Source of the DNA: Bacillus sp. MRMR6
GTDB taxonomy: Bacteria; Bacillota; Bacilli; Bacillales; Cytobacillaceae
Direction: 5' to 3'
DNA: 62,858 bases
NCBI RefSeq assembly: GCF_001940785.1
Contig: NZ_MSLS01000004.1
Coordinates: 210,664-273,521 of the forward strand
A model generated the notes under the pieces. The model was not told the origin of the DNA and did no database searches. It saw only the letters and a program-made list of their open reading frames with translations. A program made the position numbers and the translations under genes. Shown piece by piece: positions 44,388 through 52,860 of the stretch; positions within the stretch are counted from its first letter, which is position 1, and the number at the start of each line of letters is the position of its first letter.

Positions 44388-44421
44388 AAACACAGACCGA
44401 TTGGCAGGTCTGTGTTTTTTT
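44388..44421 (+). terminator. Rho-independent terminator after the chitinase
   Basis: AAACACAGACC, loop, GGTCTGTGTTT then TTTT; perfect 11-bp stem. Confidence 0.9.
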
Positions 44422-44488
44422 GACATAGTAATGGACTTTCCTACAAATATGTTGAAAACATTGTTGTAATTTGTGTATGAAATTTCTT

Positions 44489-44502
44489 TGTAAACGCTTT
44501 CT
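44489..44502 (+). promoter_or_regulatory. cre site (CcpA) upstream of the secreted hydrolase
   Basis: TGTAAACGCTTTCT matches cre at 13 of 14 positions, 49 bases before the ATG. Confidence 0.6.
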
Positions 44503-44550
44503 TAATATCCGATAATTATGCTTGTACAAATAAATTTCGGGAGGGGAAAT

Positions 44551-45885
44551 ATGTTTAAAAAGACGGCTTTAATCACATTGATGGCAGCAAGTTTGGCATT
44601 TCCAATGACCAATATCGAAGCAGCAAAACCAGAGAAACCAGCAGTTGAAAACAAGAACCAAAATCAAGCGACGATTCCATACTACGTCGACGAGTCAAAA
44701 TTGCCTTTTTCTAGTTTAGAAGGTTATGAGACTGACCGCTACTGGGGAGTACATAAAGGTGCTGGATACCGAATTGAAGTTCCGGAGAATTGGAATGGGG
44801 ACCTCGTACTCTATGCACATGGTTACCGTGGCCAAGGTTTAGAATTAACGGTAAGTAATCCTACTAACCTACGAAAATACTTACTTGATAACGGCTATGC
44901 ATGGGCTGCGTCAAGTTACAGCACTAATGGGTATGATGTAGCGCAAGGCGTGAAGGATACCCATGCACTTGGCAGTCTCTTCAATGGAAAGGCAGCTAAA
45001 CCGTCAAAGACCTATATTACCGGACATTCAATGGGTGGTCATGTCACTGCCGTTCTAGCTGAACAATACGGGAATTCCTATGATGGTGCCTTTCCGATGT
45101 GCGGAGTTACCGGTGATACGGAGCTATTCGATTATTTTACAAGCTACAATATTGTAGCCCAAGCTCTTATTGGTATTCCTAAAGGGGAACAGCAATTTCC
45201 TGCTAGTGAATCATATGCTACCGTTACGGCACCAAGCATATTAGCACAAATGAATACGAATCCAGTTGTATACCAATCGTTAAAAGCGGTCACAAAAAAT
45301 TTAACCGGTGGTGAGCGTCCTTTATTTGACGTAGCATTTGAATCTTATAAGGTGTTTTTACTCGGGCAAAACACGATCGATCCAACCTACGGGGTTGCCG
45401 CCGGTAACCTTGTAAATACGGTAGATACCGTATACCAATTGGACAATGATCCGAGTCTTTCTGAAGAAGAAATGGCATTAAATGCATCTGTTCTACGTGT
45501 TGCAGCTGACCCTCAAACGAAACAGCAGGGATTAACAGGTGTTCCTAAAGTAACTGGAAACATCAAAATTCCAACCCTTGCGATGCATAACATTGGTGAT
45601 TTGTTCGTGCCATTTAGTATGGAACAAATTTATGCCAAGAGAATTAACGAAAATGGTAAGTCGGATTTATTTGTTCCAAGAGCCATTCGTGCCGTAGGAC
45701 ATTGTGATTTTACCGTAGCAGAGGAAGTGGAAGGGTTCAAAGACCTTGTGAAATGGGTAGAAGAAGGGAAAAAGCCTGAAGGAGACGATATTTTAAATCC
45801 GGATGCAGTAGCTGATGATCATTTTGGAACGAAATTTACTAGAGGATACCGTGCTTATGACCCTGAGAGGTACTACAGTCATTAA
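44551..45885 (+). CDS. Secreted alpha/beta-hydrolase
   Basis: 444 aa. Signal peptide about 1-26 (LITLMAASLAFPMTNIEAA). The nucleophile elbow GHSMGGHVT and the oxyanion-type segment LVLYAHGYRGQG mark an alpha/beta-hydrolase; AVGHCDFTVAEE holds the likely catalytic His. Esterase or lipase activity on an extracellular substrate is expected, but I cannot name the subfamily. ATG 44551 follows GGGAGGGGAAAT. A cre site suggests carbon repression, in line with a scavenging role beside the chitinase. Confidence 0.85.
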   Translation: MFKKTALITLMAASLAFPMTNIEAAKPEKPAVENKNQNQATIPYYVDESKLPFSSLEGYETDRYWGVHKGAGYRIEVPENWNGDLVLYAHGYRGQGLELTVSNPTNLRKYLLDNGYAWAASSYSTNGYDVAQGVKDTHALGSLFNGKAAKPSKTYITGHSMGGHVTAVLAEQYGNSYDGAFPMCGVTGDTELFDYFTSYNIVAQALIGIPKGEQQFPASESYATVTAPSILAQMNTNPVVYQSLKAVTKNLTGGERPLFDVAFESYKVFLLGQNTIDPTYGVAAGNLVNTVDTVYQLDNDPSLSEEEMALNASVLRVAADPQTKQQGLTGVPKVTGNIKIPTLAMHNIGDLFVPFSMEQIYAKRINENGKSDLFVPRAIRAVGHCDFTVAEEVEGFKDLVKWVEEGKKPEGDDILNPDAVADDHFGTKFTRGYRAYDPERYYSH

Positions 45886-45927
45886 GTATTCTAAATGAAC
45901 GATTTAGTTAAAGAATAATTGGTTAAA

Positions 45928-45965
45928 AGCCCTTGATTAGAGCCTATCAAGGGCTATTTTTTTTA
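45928..45965 (+). terminator. Rho-independent terminator
   Basis: AGCCCTTGAT, loop, ATCAAGGGCT then ATTTTTTTT. Confidence 0.9.
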
Positions 45966-46061
45966 TAGATTTGAGCCTCTTTTTTGCAATTTGGTACAAG
46001 TACCGTGCCGGAGTTTTCCTTATTTTCATAGCTTAGTTAGTATGAAAAGGGGGAAAAGCAA

Positions 46062-47393
46062 ATGTTTGGATATTCAATGGTACAAATGGTGCGGGCGCAT
46101 GCAGATAAGCTGGATAAGCCCGTACGTGAAGAGATTTTAAACCTCTATAAGCCATTCAAATGGACACCGTGCTTTTTGCATAATATGTTTCAGAGATTCC
46201 TAAAGTTCCAAAAGAAGCTATCCGTTATTATTGAATTCGAGAATGGCTGCTATGAGGCTGGTTGCGATGAAGTAAAAAAAGTTATGAGTAATCATTTCTT
46301 TAATAAGGTTAAACGAGATTTTCCTAGAGTTTCATGCTGCAGTGCAGAAGTGACACCAAATGGATTAGAAGAAATGCTTACGAATTGCAGTCATATACGA
46401 AAAATTCATTCCAACCGAGAGGTACATGCTTTACTTGACACAGCCGTACCCTCTGCAAATGCTCAGAATGTGACTCGTAACCGTACAGCCCTAACAGGAA
46501 AAGGAGTCACTGTTGCAGTTATTGATACAGGAATTTATCCGCATGAGGATTTATCAGGAAGAATCGTAGGTTTTAGGGATTTTATCAATAACAGACCAGA
46601 CCCATATGATGATAATGGTCATGGAACTCACTGTGCAGGAGATGTAGCTGGAAATGGAGCTGCGTCGGAAGGCAGATACATGGGGCCGGCACCTGAAGCA
46701 AATGTAATTGGAGTTAAAGTCTTGAATAAGATGGGTTCAGGCTCACTAGAAACGGTCATGGACGGGGTTGAATGGTGTATTCAAAATAATGAATCAAACC
46801 AAGAAAATAGAATAGACATTATTAGCATGTCATTAGGCAGTTCCGCTCAGTCTTATGGTACGGAAAATAATGATCCAATGGTTAAAATAGTGGAAGAAGC
46901 ATGGGCAGCGGGAATCGTAGTTTGTGTAGCAGCCGGAAATGAAGGTCCAGAATCTGGCACCATTGCAAGTCCTGGAATCAGCGACAGGGTAATAACTGTG
47001 GGAGCATTAGATGATCGAAACACGCCTGAAACGAGAAGTGATGATGACGTAGCTGGGTTTTCGAGCAGAGGTCCGACCATCTATAATGTTCAGAAGCCAG
47101 ACATCCTCGCTCCTGGGGTAAACATTATTTCGTTACGATCACCTAATTCGTATCTGGACAAGCTTCAAAAGTCCAGCAGGGTTGAAAATAACTATTTTGT
47201 ACTATCAGGGACCTCAATGGCCACGCCAATTTGTGCGGGTATAGTAGCTTTAATGAAGCAGCAAAACCCCAATCAAACACCAGACGATATCAAATACAAT
47301 CTCTTAAAAGGAGCCGACCTTTGGACGGAAAGAGACCCAAATATATATGGTTCAGGTTATATAAATGCAGAGAACTCCATACCAAACGCATAG
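46062..47393 (+). CDS. aprX: Subtilisin-like serine protease AprX
   Basis: 443 aa, colinear with B. subtilis AprX (MFGYSMVQMVRAHADKLDKP, YKPFKWTPCFLHNMF). No signal peptide, in keeping with the intracellular/late-stationary AprX. Catalytic triad: Asp155 (VIDTGIYPH), His187 (NGHGTHCAGD), Ser385 (SGTSMATP). The first 130 residues are an inhibitor-like prodomain with the CCSAEVTP segment. RBS AAAAGGGGGAAAAGC. Confidence 0.95.
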   Translation: MFGYSMVQMVRAHADKLDKPVREEILNLYKPFKWTPCFLHNMFQRFLKFQKKLSVIIEFENGCYEAGCDEVKKVMSNHFFNKVKRDFPRVSCCSAEVTPNGLEEMLTNCSHIRKIHSNREVHALLDTAVPSANAQNVTRNRTALTGKGVTVAVIDTGIYPHEDLSGRIVGFRDFINNRPDPYDDNGHGTHCAGDVAGNGAASEGRYMGPAPEANVIGVKVLNKMGSGSLETVMDGVEWCIQNNESNQENRIDIISMSLGSSAQSYGTENNDPMVKIVEEAWAAGIVVCVAAGNEGPESGTIASPGISDRVITVGALDDRNTPETRSDDDVAGFSSRGPTIYNVQKPDILAPGVNIISLRSPNSYLDKLQKSSRVENNYFVLSGTSMATPICAGIVALMKQQNPNQTPDDIKYNLLKGADLWTERDPNIYGSGYINAENSIPNA

Positions 47394-47414
47394 CAGGAGG
47401 ATAGAATTAAAACA

Positions 47415-47450
47415 TGCCAAACTTTAGATAAAAAGGTTTGGCATTCTTTG
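47415..47450 (+). terminator. Rho-independent terminator after aprX
   Basis: TGCCAAAC, loop, GTTTGGCA then TTCTTT. Confidence 0.75.
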
Positions 47451-47563
47451 ATTTAAAGACAGTTTCAGACCCCAAAGACCTGTACTTCAAACTTAATAAG
47501 TTTGAGAAGCCAAACAGATGTGAAAAATAAAAAGTAAGGTCTTAAAAGAAAACGGAGGACAGT

Positions 47564-48856
47564 ATGATTCAACGATTTCTGTTGCATGTGAAAAATAGTA
47601 TATGGCTGACACCTAGTTTTTATTGCTTATTTTCTATCATCTTAGCGATTGGAGTTATCACAATTGATACTACCTTTTACAAAGATATTGAAAATGTTTT
47701 GCCTGATTTCTTTGTAACAAGTGTGGACCTGGCCCAAACTATATTAGGTGTAATTGCCGGGTCATTGTTAACGATGACAACCATTACGTTTTCTACCATT
47801 ATGGTTGTATTAACGACCTATTCATCACAATTTTCCCCTAGGACACTAAGGAACTTTGTCACGAATAAAATAACAATGCGGGTTTTAGGGGTTTTCATGG
47901 GCGGCTTTGTCTATTCGATTTTTTCACTGCTTTTTATGAAGAGCACAATTGACCACCCGGTGATCTCATCTGGAGTTGGCGTTGTCTTTGCGCTGGTGTG
48001 CCTCGCCTTTTTTGCGTACTTTATTCATCATGTGGCGACCTCTATTCAGGTTAGTAATTTAATTGAACAACTAACGAAGGATGTACTTGAAATTGTACGG
48101 GCTAAGATTGAGTTAGTAGATCAGAAGAAAAATGTAACGATCGAAAAAGGTAATTATCAAGAGCCATCAGATAGAAAAAAGAGATCTGAAATTCACAGTA
48201 AAAAATATGGGTATCTACAGCTTTTAGATTATAACGAATTGTTACGGTTAACGACAGAGCAAGACCATACCATCATTATTAAACAAAAGATCGGTCAATT
48301 TATTACGCAGAAAGTTAGTATCTTTACCGTTTACCATCAGGAAGAGAAGATTACAACTGACTATCAAACGATTATTACGGTTGGAAGCGAAAGAACAACA
48401 ATGCAGGATGAAGAGTTTGCTTTGAAGAAAATCGTCGAAATTACTCTCAGGGCCATTTCACCCGGAATCAATGATCCAAATACAGCGATCGATTGTATCC
48501 ATCATTTAGGATTCGCCCTAGGCGAGGTAAGTAAGTTGGACGGAACCTTGCTGATTTATCATGATCAAAAAGGGAATGAAAGAGTAATCGTTCCCCAAAA
48601 AACATTTGAGGAAATATTATATTCAACCTTCTATCAAATCATCCACTACGGCCGTGAAGACATATCTGTGATCATTGCTATTTTTGAAGCCTTGATGATA
48701 TTGGTCGAAAACAACCAAAAACAAATTAAACAAACAGTTTGGGGATTCAGTCACTACATACTAGAAGGAGTCGATTTCAACCTTTTAAAACAGCTTGACC
48801 AAAAAATCCTCCAAGAAAAACTTACAAAACTAAAAAAACTCTGCGAGCAGGAATGA
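47564..48856 (+). CDS. DUF2254-domain membrane protein
   Basis: 430 aa. Four membrane helices in the first 175 residues, including TMTTITFSTIMVVLTTYSSQ FSPRTLRNFV-type DUF2254 signature split by a helix, then a cytosolic domain with AISPGINDPNTAIDCIHHLG. The family is widespread and uncharacterised; channel or transporter-like function has been suggested. RBS ACGGAGGAC before ATG 47564. Monocistronic. Confidence 0.88.
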   Translation: MIQRFLLHVKNSIWLTPSFYCLFSIILAIGVITIDTTFYKDIENVLPDFFVTSVDLAQTILGVIAGSLLTMTTITFSTIMVVLTTYSSQFSPRTLRNFVTNKITMRVLGVFMGGFVYSIFSLLFMKSTIDHPVISSGVGVVFALVCLAFFAYFIHHVATSIQVSNLIEQLTKDVLEIVRAKIELVDQKKNVTIEKGNYQEPSDRKKRSEIHSKKYGYLQLLDYNELLRLTTEQDHTIIIKQKIGQFITQKVSIFTVYHQEEKITTDYQTIITVGSERTTMQDEEFALKKIVEITLRAISPGINDPNTAIDCIHHLGFALGEVSKLDGTLLIYHDQKGNERVIVPQKTFEEILYSTFYQIIHYGREDISVIIAIFEALMILVENNQKQIKQTVWGFSHYILEGVDFNLLKQLDQKILQEKLTKLKKLCEQE

Positions 48857-48862
48857 ATTCCG

Positions 48863-48900
48863 AACGACTATTTAAAAAAGATGGTCGTTTTCATTTTTTC
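48863..48900 (+). terminator. Probable terminator
   Basis: AACGAC...GTCGTT then TTCATTTTTTC; short stem with a long loop. Confidence 0.55.
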
Positions 48901-48956
48901 TAGCTGATTTTTAAAAAAGTATTGTAAAACGCTTTCACCGGGTTTATAATTACCAT

Positions 48957-48992
48957 AAACCGATTTAGTAAACCGATTTAGTAAATCGGTTT
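48957..48992 (+). promoter_or_regulatory. LacI-type operator: perfect palindrome plus an extra half-site
   Basis: AAACCGATTTA (48970-48980), G, TAAATCGGTTT (48982-48992) form a perfect 23-base palindrome. A further AAACCGATTTAGT (48957-48969) precedes it in direct orientation. It lies 41 bases before the LacI-family regulator, so autoregulation and control of the whole operon are likely. A cre-like TGTAAAACGCTTTCA with one extra base is at 48923-48937. Confidence 0.8.
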
Positions 48993-49032
48993 ATCGAATA
49001 AACAACAAATTGAAGAACCTGGAGAAGATTTT

Positions 49033-50034
49033 ATGAAAAGGGTTACAATATCAGACGTAGCACAGCTTGCTAATATTTCTAAAAGTACTGTCTCTCAATT
49101 TTTAAATAATCGATTTGATTATATGGCCGAGGACACGAAAAAACGTATTGAGGCTGCTATCAAAGAATTAGGGTATCGTCCAAATATTGTGGCACGAAGC
49201 TTAAAGCAAAAATCGACCTCAACGATTGGCGTCATCGTCGCGAACATCTTGCATGCTTTTTCAACTCAGGTAATCCGTGCAATTGAAGATATATGCCATT
49301 TAAACGATATTCACATCATTGTTTGCAATGCAGATGATGATCCAATAAAAGAAAAAAGATATATTGATATGTTAAGAGCCAAACAGCTAGATGGAATCAT
49401 CATTTTTCCAACAGGTGAAAATATTGAACTTTATCGTGAAATGGTAGAGGAAAAGTATCCTATCGTGTTTGTCGACCGCCTTGTGCCAGATGTACAGATT
49501 CCTTCTGTCATGCTAGACAATGAAAGAGCGGCTGAGCTTGCCGTTCAACACTTGATTGGACAAGGATATGAACGAATTGGTGTAATTACAAATGTTATTC
49601 GCAATGTAATGCCAAGGATGGAGCGGATTGAGGGTTACAAAAAGACCTTACAAAGAAATGGAATAGCTGTTAATGAAGGATTTATTAAGAGTTTAGCTGT
49701 TGATCATATTCAAGAGGGATTGGAGCAAATGCTTCAGCTTGATCCGCCAATCCAAGCTGTTTTAGCAGGAAATGATCTCACCATGATGGAGATTTTAAAA
49801 TATGCAAAAAAGCATGATGTGAAGATTCCAGCTGATTTAGCCGTTGTCGGAATTGATGATCTTTCCTTTGCAAGTTTTTATGAACCGGCCTTAACAGTCG
49901 TTGCTCAACCAGCAGGCGAAATTGGTAAAAAGGCTGCAGAGCTGTTGCTTAGTAGAATTCAGAAAAAAGAGCCGGAAGAAGAGCAAGATGTATATCGCTT
50001 TGAACCGACATTAATCGTACGAAATTCATGTTGA
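49033..50034 (+). CDS. LacI-family regulator of the sugar-acid operon
   Basis: 333 aa. N-terminal LacI helix-turn-helix and hinge (TISDVAQLANISKSTVSQFL, AAIKELGYRPNIVARSLKQK), then a periplasmic-binding-like effector domain (IGVIVANILHAFSTQVIRAI, VVGIDDLSFASFYEPALTVV). It leads the operon and overlaps the kinase region; the palindrome at 48970 is the expected operator. Similar in style to KdgR of Bacilli, whose effector is KDG; the effector here is unproven. Confidence 0.9.
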   Translation: MKRVTISDVAQLANISKSTVSQFLNNRFDYMAEDTKKRIEAAIKELGYRPNIVARSLKQKSTSTIGVIVANILHAFSTQVIRAIEDICHLNDIHIIVCNADDDPIKEKRYIDMLRAKQLDGIIIFPTGENIELYREMVEEKYPIVFVDRLVPDVQIPSVMLDNERAAELAVQHLIGQGYERIGVITNVIRNVMPRMERIEGYKKTLQRNGIAVNEGFIKSLAVDHIQEGLEQMLQLDPPIQAVLAGNDLTMMEILKYAKKHDVKIPADLAVVGIDDLSFASFYEPALTVVAQPAGEIGKKAAELLLSRIQKKEPEEEQDVYRFEPTLIVRNSC

Positions 50035-50051
50035 AAAGGGGTGTTTGTGCT

Positions 50052-51005
50052 ATGAATGATGTTATTACTATAGGAGATGCAATGGTCACGTTTCATCCTG
50101 CTTCAACAGGACCAATGCGATATGTGCCCTCATTTGAAAGGAAAGTTGGCGGGGCAGAACTGAACGTAGCAATTGGTTGCTCTCGTTTAGGGTTAAAAAC
50201 TGGATGGATCAGCCGTTTAGGCAATGATGAATTTGGCAGATATATATATAATTTTGTACGTGGTGAAGGGATCGATGTATCGCAATTAGAAATGGTTGAT
50301 GGCTATCCAACCTCACTGAATTTTAAAGAAATCATGGAAGATGGAAATGGACGAACCTTCTATTATCGTTCCAACTCTCCAACAACTGCCTTAACGATTG
50401 AATCTTTGAATGAAGATTATATTAAGAATGCAAGAGTCCTGCATATTACGGGTGTCTTTCCTGCAGTCGACCAAGCGAAAAATATTGAGTTAATCAAGCA
50501 TGCAATCGTTCTAGCAAAGCAGAATGGCGTCCTTGTATCGTTTGATCCTAATATCCGCCTAAAGCTATGGAGTAAAGAGGAAGCGAGAACAGCACTAAGA
50601 GAATTTCTCCCTTATGTGGATATATTCCTAACGGGTGTGGAAGAGGCTGAACTTTTACTAGGGGTAAGTGACCCAAAAGAAATTATTGAAAAGAGCAAAG
50701 AGTTTGGGATTTCCTATATCGCTATTAAGCAGGGAGAACAAGGCTCAATTGGGTATCATGAAGGACAGTACCTCGAGGCACCGCCAGTTAAAGCGAAAAA
50801 GGTAGTAGATACAGTCGGTGCTGGAGATGGCTTTGATTCAGGCTTTATCTATGGAGTGTTAAATAACTGGCCGCTTGAAAAAACACTACATTTTGCAAAT
50901 ACGATCGGGTCCTTAGTGGTGAGTGTACGTGGTGATAATGAAGGCCTCCCATATTTAGATGATGTACTTGTCCACCTAGGAGAAAAAGAATTCATAGAAA
51001 GATAG
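50052..51005 (+). CDS. PfkB-family sugar kinase, probable 2-keto-3-deoxygluconate kinase
   Basis: 317 aa ribokinase-fold kinase. N-terminal GGAELNVAIGCSRLGLKTGW (substrate side), FDPNIRLKLWS, and C-terminal DTVGAGDGFDSGF with the catalytic Asp. The sequence style is of KdgK, which makes KDPG; a KDPG aldolase three genes on supports this. ATG 50052 follows AAAAGGGGTGTTTGTGC; the longer frame begins inside the regulator gene. Other 2-ketosugar substrates cannot be excluded. Confidence 0.85.
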   Translation: MNDVITIGDAMVTFHPASTGPMRYVPSFERKVGGAELNVAIGCSRLGLKTGWISRLGNDEFGRYIYNFVRGEGIDVSQLEMVDGYPTSLNFKEIMEDGNGRTFYYRSNSPTTALTIESLNEDYIKNARVLHITGVFPAVDQAKNIELIKHAIVLAKQNGVLVSFDPNIRLKLWSKEEARTALREFLPYVDIFLTGVEEAELLLGVSDPKEIIEKSKEFGISYIAIKQGEQGSIGYHEGQYLEAPPVKAKKVVDTVGAGDGFDSGFIYGVLNNWPLEKTLHFANTIGSLVVSVRGDNEGLPYLDDVLVHLGEKEFIER

Positions 51006-51014
51006 GGTGAGAGA

Positions 51015-51638
51015 ATGAATCTTCAACTAGCACTTGACCGGTTAACCTGGGAAGAATGTTTTCAGCTTTTAGAGGAGACAAAGGCCTATGTTGATTGGAT
51101 TGAGGTAGGTACAGGAGTCATTAAGGAATACGGTATGAGCATTGTTAGAGAAATAAAAAAATCGTATCCAGATAAAGTACTTGTCGCAGATATGAAGACA
51201 TGTGATGCTGGCAGTCATGAAGCGGCTCAAGCCTTTCTAGCAGGCGCAGATATTACAACCGTAATGGCTTTCTCCGCGGATAAAACAATTGAGGATACAC
51301 TTGAGACCGCAAAAAAATATAACAAGCGCATCATGATTGATCTGTTAGGGGTTACAGACCGTCATCGAATTGTGGAATTACAACAGCTGGGTGTTGATCT
51401 TGTCAGCCTACACTTTGGAAAGGATATGCAAAAGCAAGGAGAACTTGGTGCTGAGCAATTCTCATTAACCGAAGGCTTTATCAATCTGGAAGTGGCTACA
51501 GCAGGAGGAATCAGCCTTGCATCCCTGCCAAAGGTTGTTGAAACAAGACCTGATACGATTATTGTCGGCAGTGCGATTACAAAGGCGGAAAATCCTAGCG
51601 AAGCTGCTGCTGCAATGAAAGGAATGTTAAATAAATGA
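51015..51638 (+). CDS. 3-hexulose-6-phosphate synthase-like protein (OMPDC superfamily)
   Basis: 207 aa (beta/alpha)8 barrel. MNLQLALDRLTWEE, WIEVGTGVIKEYG, metal/phosphate motif D-M-K-T-x-D in VADMKTCDAGSHEAA, HFGKDMQ and the phosphate-binding C-terminal AGGISLASLP and GSAIT. HPS of the ribulose monophosphate pathway condenses formaldehyde with ribulose-5-phosphate; the related KGPDC (UlaD) decarboxylates 3-keto-gulonate-6-phosphate. Residues HFGKDMQ and GSAIT differ from typical HxlA (HTGYDLQ, GGGIT), so the reaction may be different. Overlaps the next gene by 4 bases. Confidence 0.78.
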   Translation: MNLQLALDRLTWEECFQLLEETKAYVDWIEVGTGVIKEYGMSIVREIKKSYPDKVLVADMKTCDAGSHEAAQAFLAGADITTVMAFSADKTIEDTLETAKKYNKRIMIDLLGVTDRHRIVELQQLGVDLVSLHFGKDMQKQGELGAEQFSLTEGFINLEVATAGGISLASLPKVVETRPDTIIVGSAITKAENPSEAAAAMKGMLNK

Positions 51639-52192
51639 AATCGATTATAAATACAGTTGCAAATGAAATAACAACGGTTCTAGCAAATGTCATTGACGAG
51701 GAAGCAAGTCACTTATCTAAGCTCCTCTGCGAAGCAAAACGAATCTTCGTTTACGGAGAAGGCCGTTCCGGACTAATGGGTAAGGCGTTTGCGATGCGTC
51801 TGATGCATGGAGGCTTTCCGGTCTATGTAATTGGTGAAACGGTGACACCGAGTATTGAGGCAGATGACTTATTAGTCGCTATTTCCGGATCAGGGTCAAC
51901 AGGGGCAATCTTACAATATGCGGCCAAATCGAAAGAGCTGGGTGCGAAAGTGTTTCTTGTAACAACAAACCGTGAATCAAAAATAGCTGAGATTTGTGAC
52001 GGAATCCTCGTGATTCCAGCTGCTACTAAGTATAGAAGAGCTAGCGAACCAACAACGATTCAACCATTGGGTAACCAATTTGATCAATCCGTACATCTTG
52101 TCCTAGATGCCATTATCATTGGTACACTGCAAACGGAAGATACAGAAGCGGCTTATGATGAGATGACGAAACGACATACAAACTTAGAATAG
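51635..52192 (+). CDS. 6-phospho-3-hexuloisomerase-like SIS-domain protein
   Basis: 185 aa. SIS fold with FVYGEGRSGLMGKAFAMRLM, GFPVYVIGETVTPSI, ISGSGSTGAILQYA and the HxlB-like TTIQPLGNQFDQSVHL. HxlB converts hexulose-6-phosphate to fructose-6-phosphate. ATGA overlap with the synthase-like gene gives coupled translation, as in hxlAB of B. subtilis, but no hxlR-type regulator is present; the setting is a sugar-acid operon instead. Confidence 0.87.
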   Translation: MKSIINTVANEITTVLANVIDEEASHLSKLLCEAKRIFVYGEGRSGLMGKAFAMRLMHGGFPVYVIGETVTPSIEADDLLVAISGSGSTGAILQYAAKSKELGAKVFLVTTNRESKIAEICDGILVIPAATKYRRASEPTTIQPLGNQFDQSVHLVLDAIIIGTLQTEDTEAAYDEMTKRHTNLE

Positions 52193-52218
52193 AAATTTAA
52201 TAGGAGGTGCAGGGTAAG

Positions 52219-52848
52219 GTGAATGTAATCGAGTTTATAAAAGCACATCCAATTGTCGCTGTAATAAGAGAAGCGACTCCTGACAATATAGTTCCAATTG
52301 TAAAGGCTTTATATAATGGCGGGGTTAAGGTAGTAGAAATTACTGCAGAAACACCAAAAGTCATGACTATGATTGAAATGGTAACAGACGAGCTTGGAGA
52401 TCGAGTTTTAGTCGGGGCAGGAACGGTTTTAGACCCTGAGACAGCTAGAGCGGCAATTATGGCCGGAAGTAAATTTATTGTGTCTCCTTCACTAAATGTT
52501 GAGACAGTTAAGATGACGAAACGCTATGGTGTAGTTAGCATACCAGGTGCACTGACACCTACAGAAATTATAACGGCTTACGAGCATGGTGCGGATATGA
52601 TTAAAGTGTTTCCTGCCAATGCTTTTGGTCCAGGTTACGTCAAAAATATCCACGGTCCATTCCCATATATACCTTTAATGGTCACAGGGGGAATAAACCC
52701 ATCTAATGTGAATGACTATCTTGGAAATGGCGCTTTAGCTGCTGGAGTAGGAAGTAATTTAGTAAATCCAAAAAATTTAATTAGTGAGACGGATTATCTT
52801 ACTCTCACTGAAAAGGCACGCGAATACACAAACACACTTAAAAACTAG
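52219..52848 (+). CDS. KDPG/KHG aldolase
   Basis: 209 aa class I aldolase barrel. Glu40 in VVEITAET, GAGTVLDPETA, SPSLN and the Schiff-base lysine about Lys129 in MIKVFPANAFGPGYVK, then MVTGGINPSNV. Cleaves 2-keto-3-deoxy-6-phosphogluconate to pyruvate and glyceraldehyde-3-phosphate, or the related keto-hydroxyglutarate. GTG 52219 is preferred because AGGAGG (52202-52207) would overlap the GTG at 52207. Confidence 0.92.
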   Translation: MNVIEFIKAHPIVAVIREATPDNIVPIVKALYNGGVKVVEITAETPKVMTMIEMVTDELGDRVLVGAGTVLDPETARAAIMAGSKFIVSPSLNVETVKMTKRYGVVSIPGALTPTEIITAYEHGADMIKVFPANAFGPGYVKNIHGPFPYIPLMVTGGINPSNVNDYLGNGALAAGVGSNLVNPKNLISETDYLTLTEKAREYTNTLKN

Positions 52849-52860
52849 GAGGAACAAAAA

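Noticed and set aside
44551..45885. Extracellular PHB depolymerase feeding the 3-hydroxybutyrate genes
   Set aside because: The lipase-type elbow and secretion fit an esterase, but no PHB-depolymerase-specific or substrate-binding domain was recognised and the genes are 9 kb apart.
51015..51638. Naming the gene ulaD (3-keto-L-gulonate-6-phosphate decarboxylase)
   Set aside because: The shared D-x-K-x-x-D motif is superfamily-wide, and linkage and overlap with a PHI-type SIS protein favour an HPS-like label.
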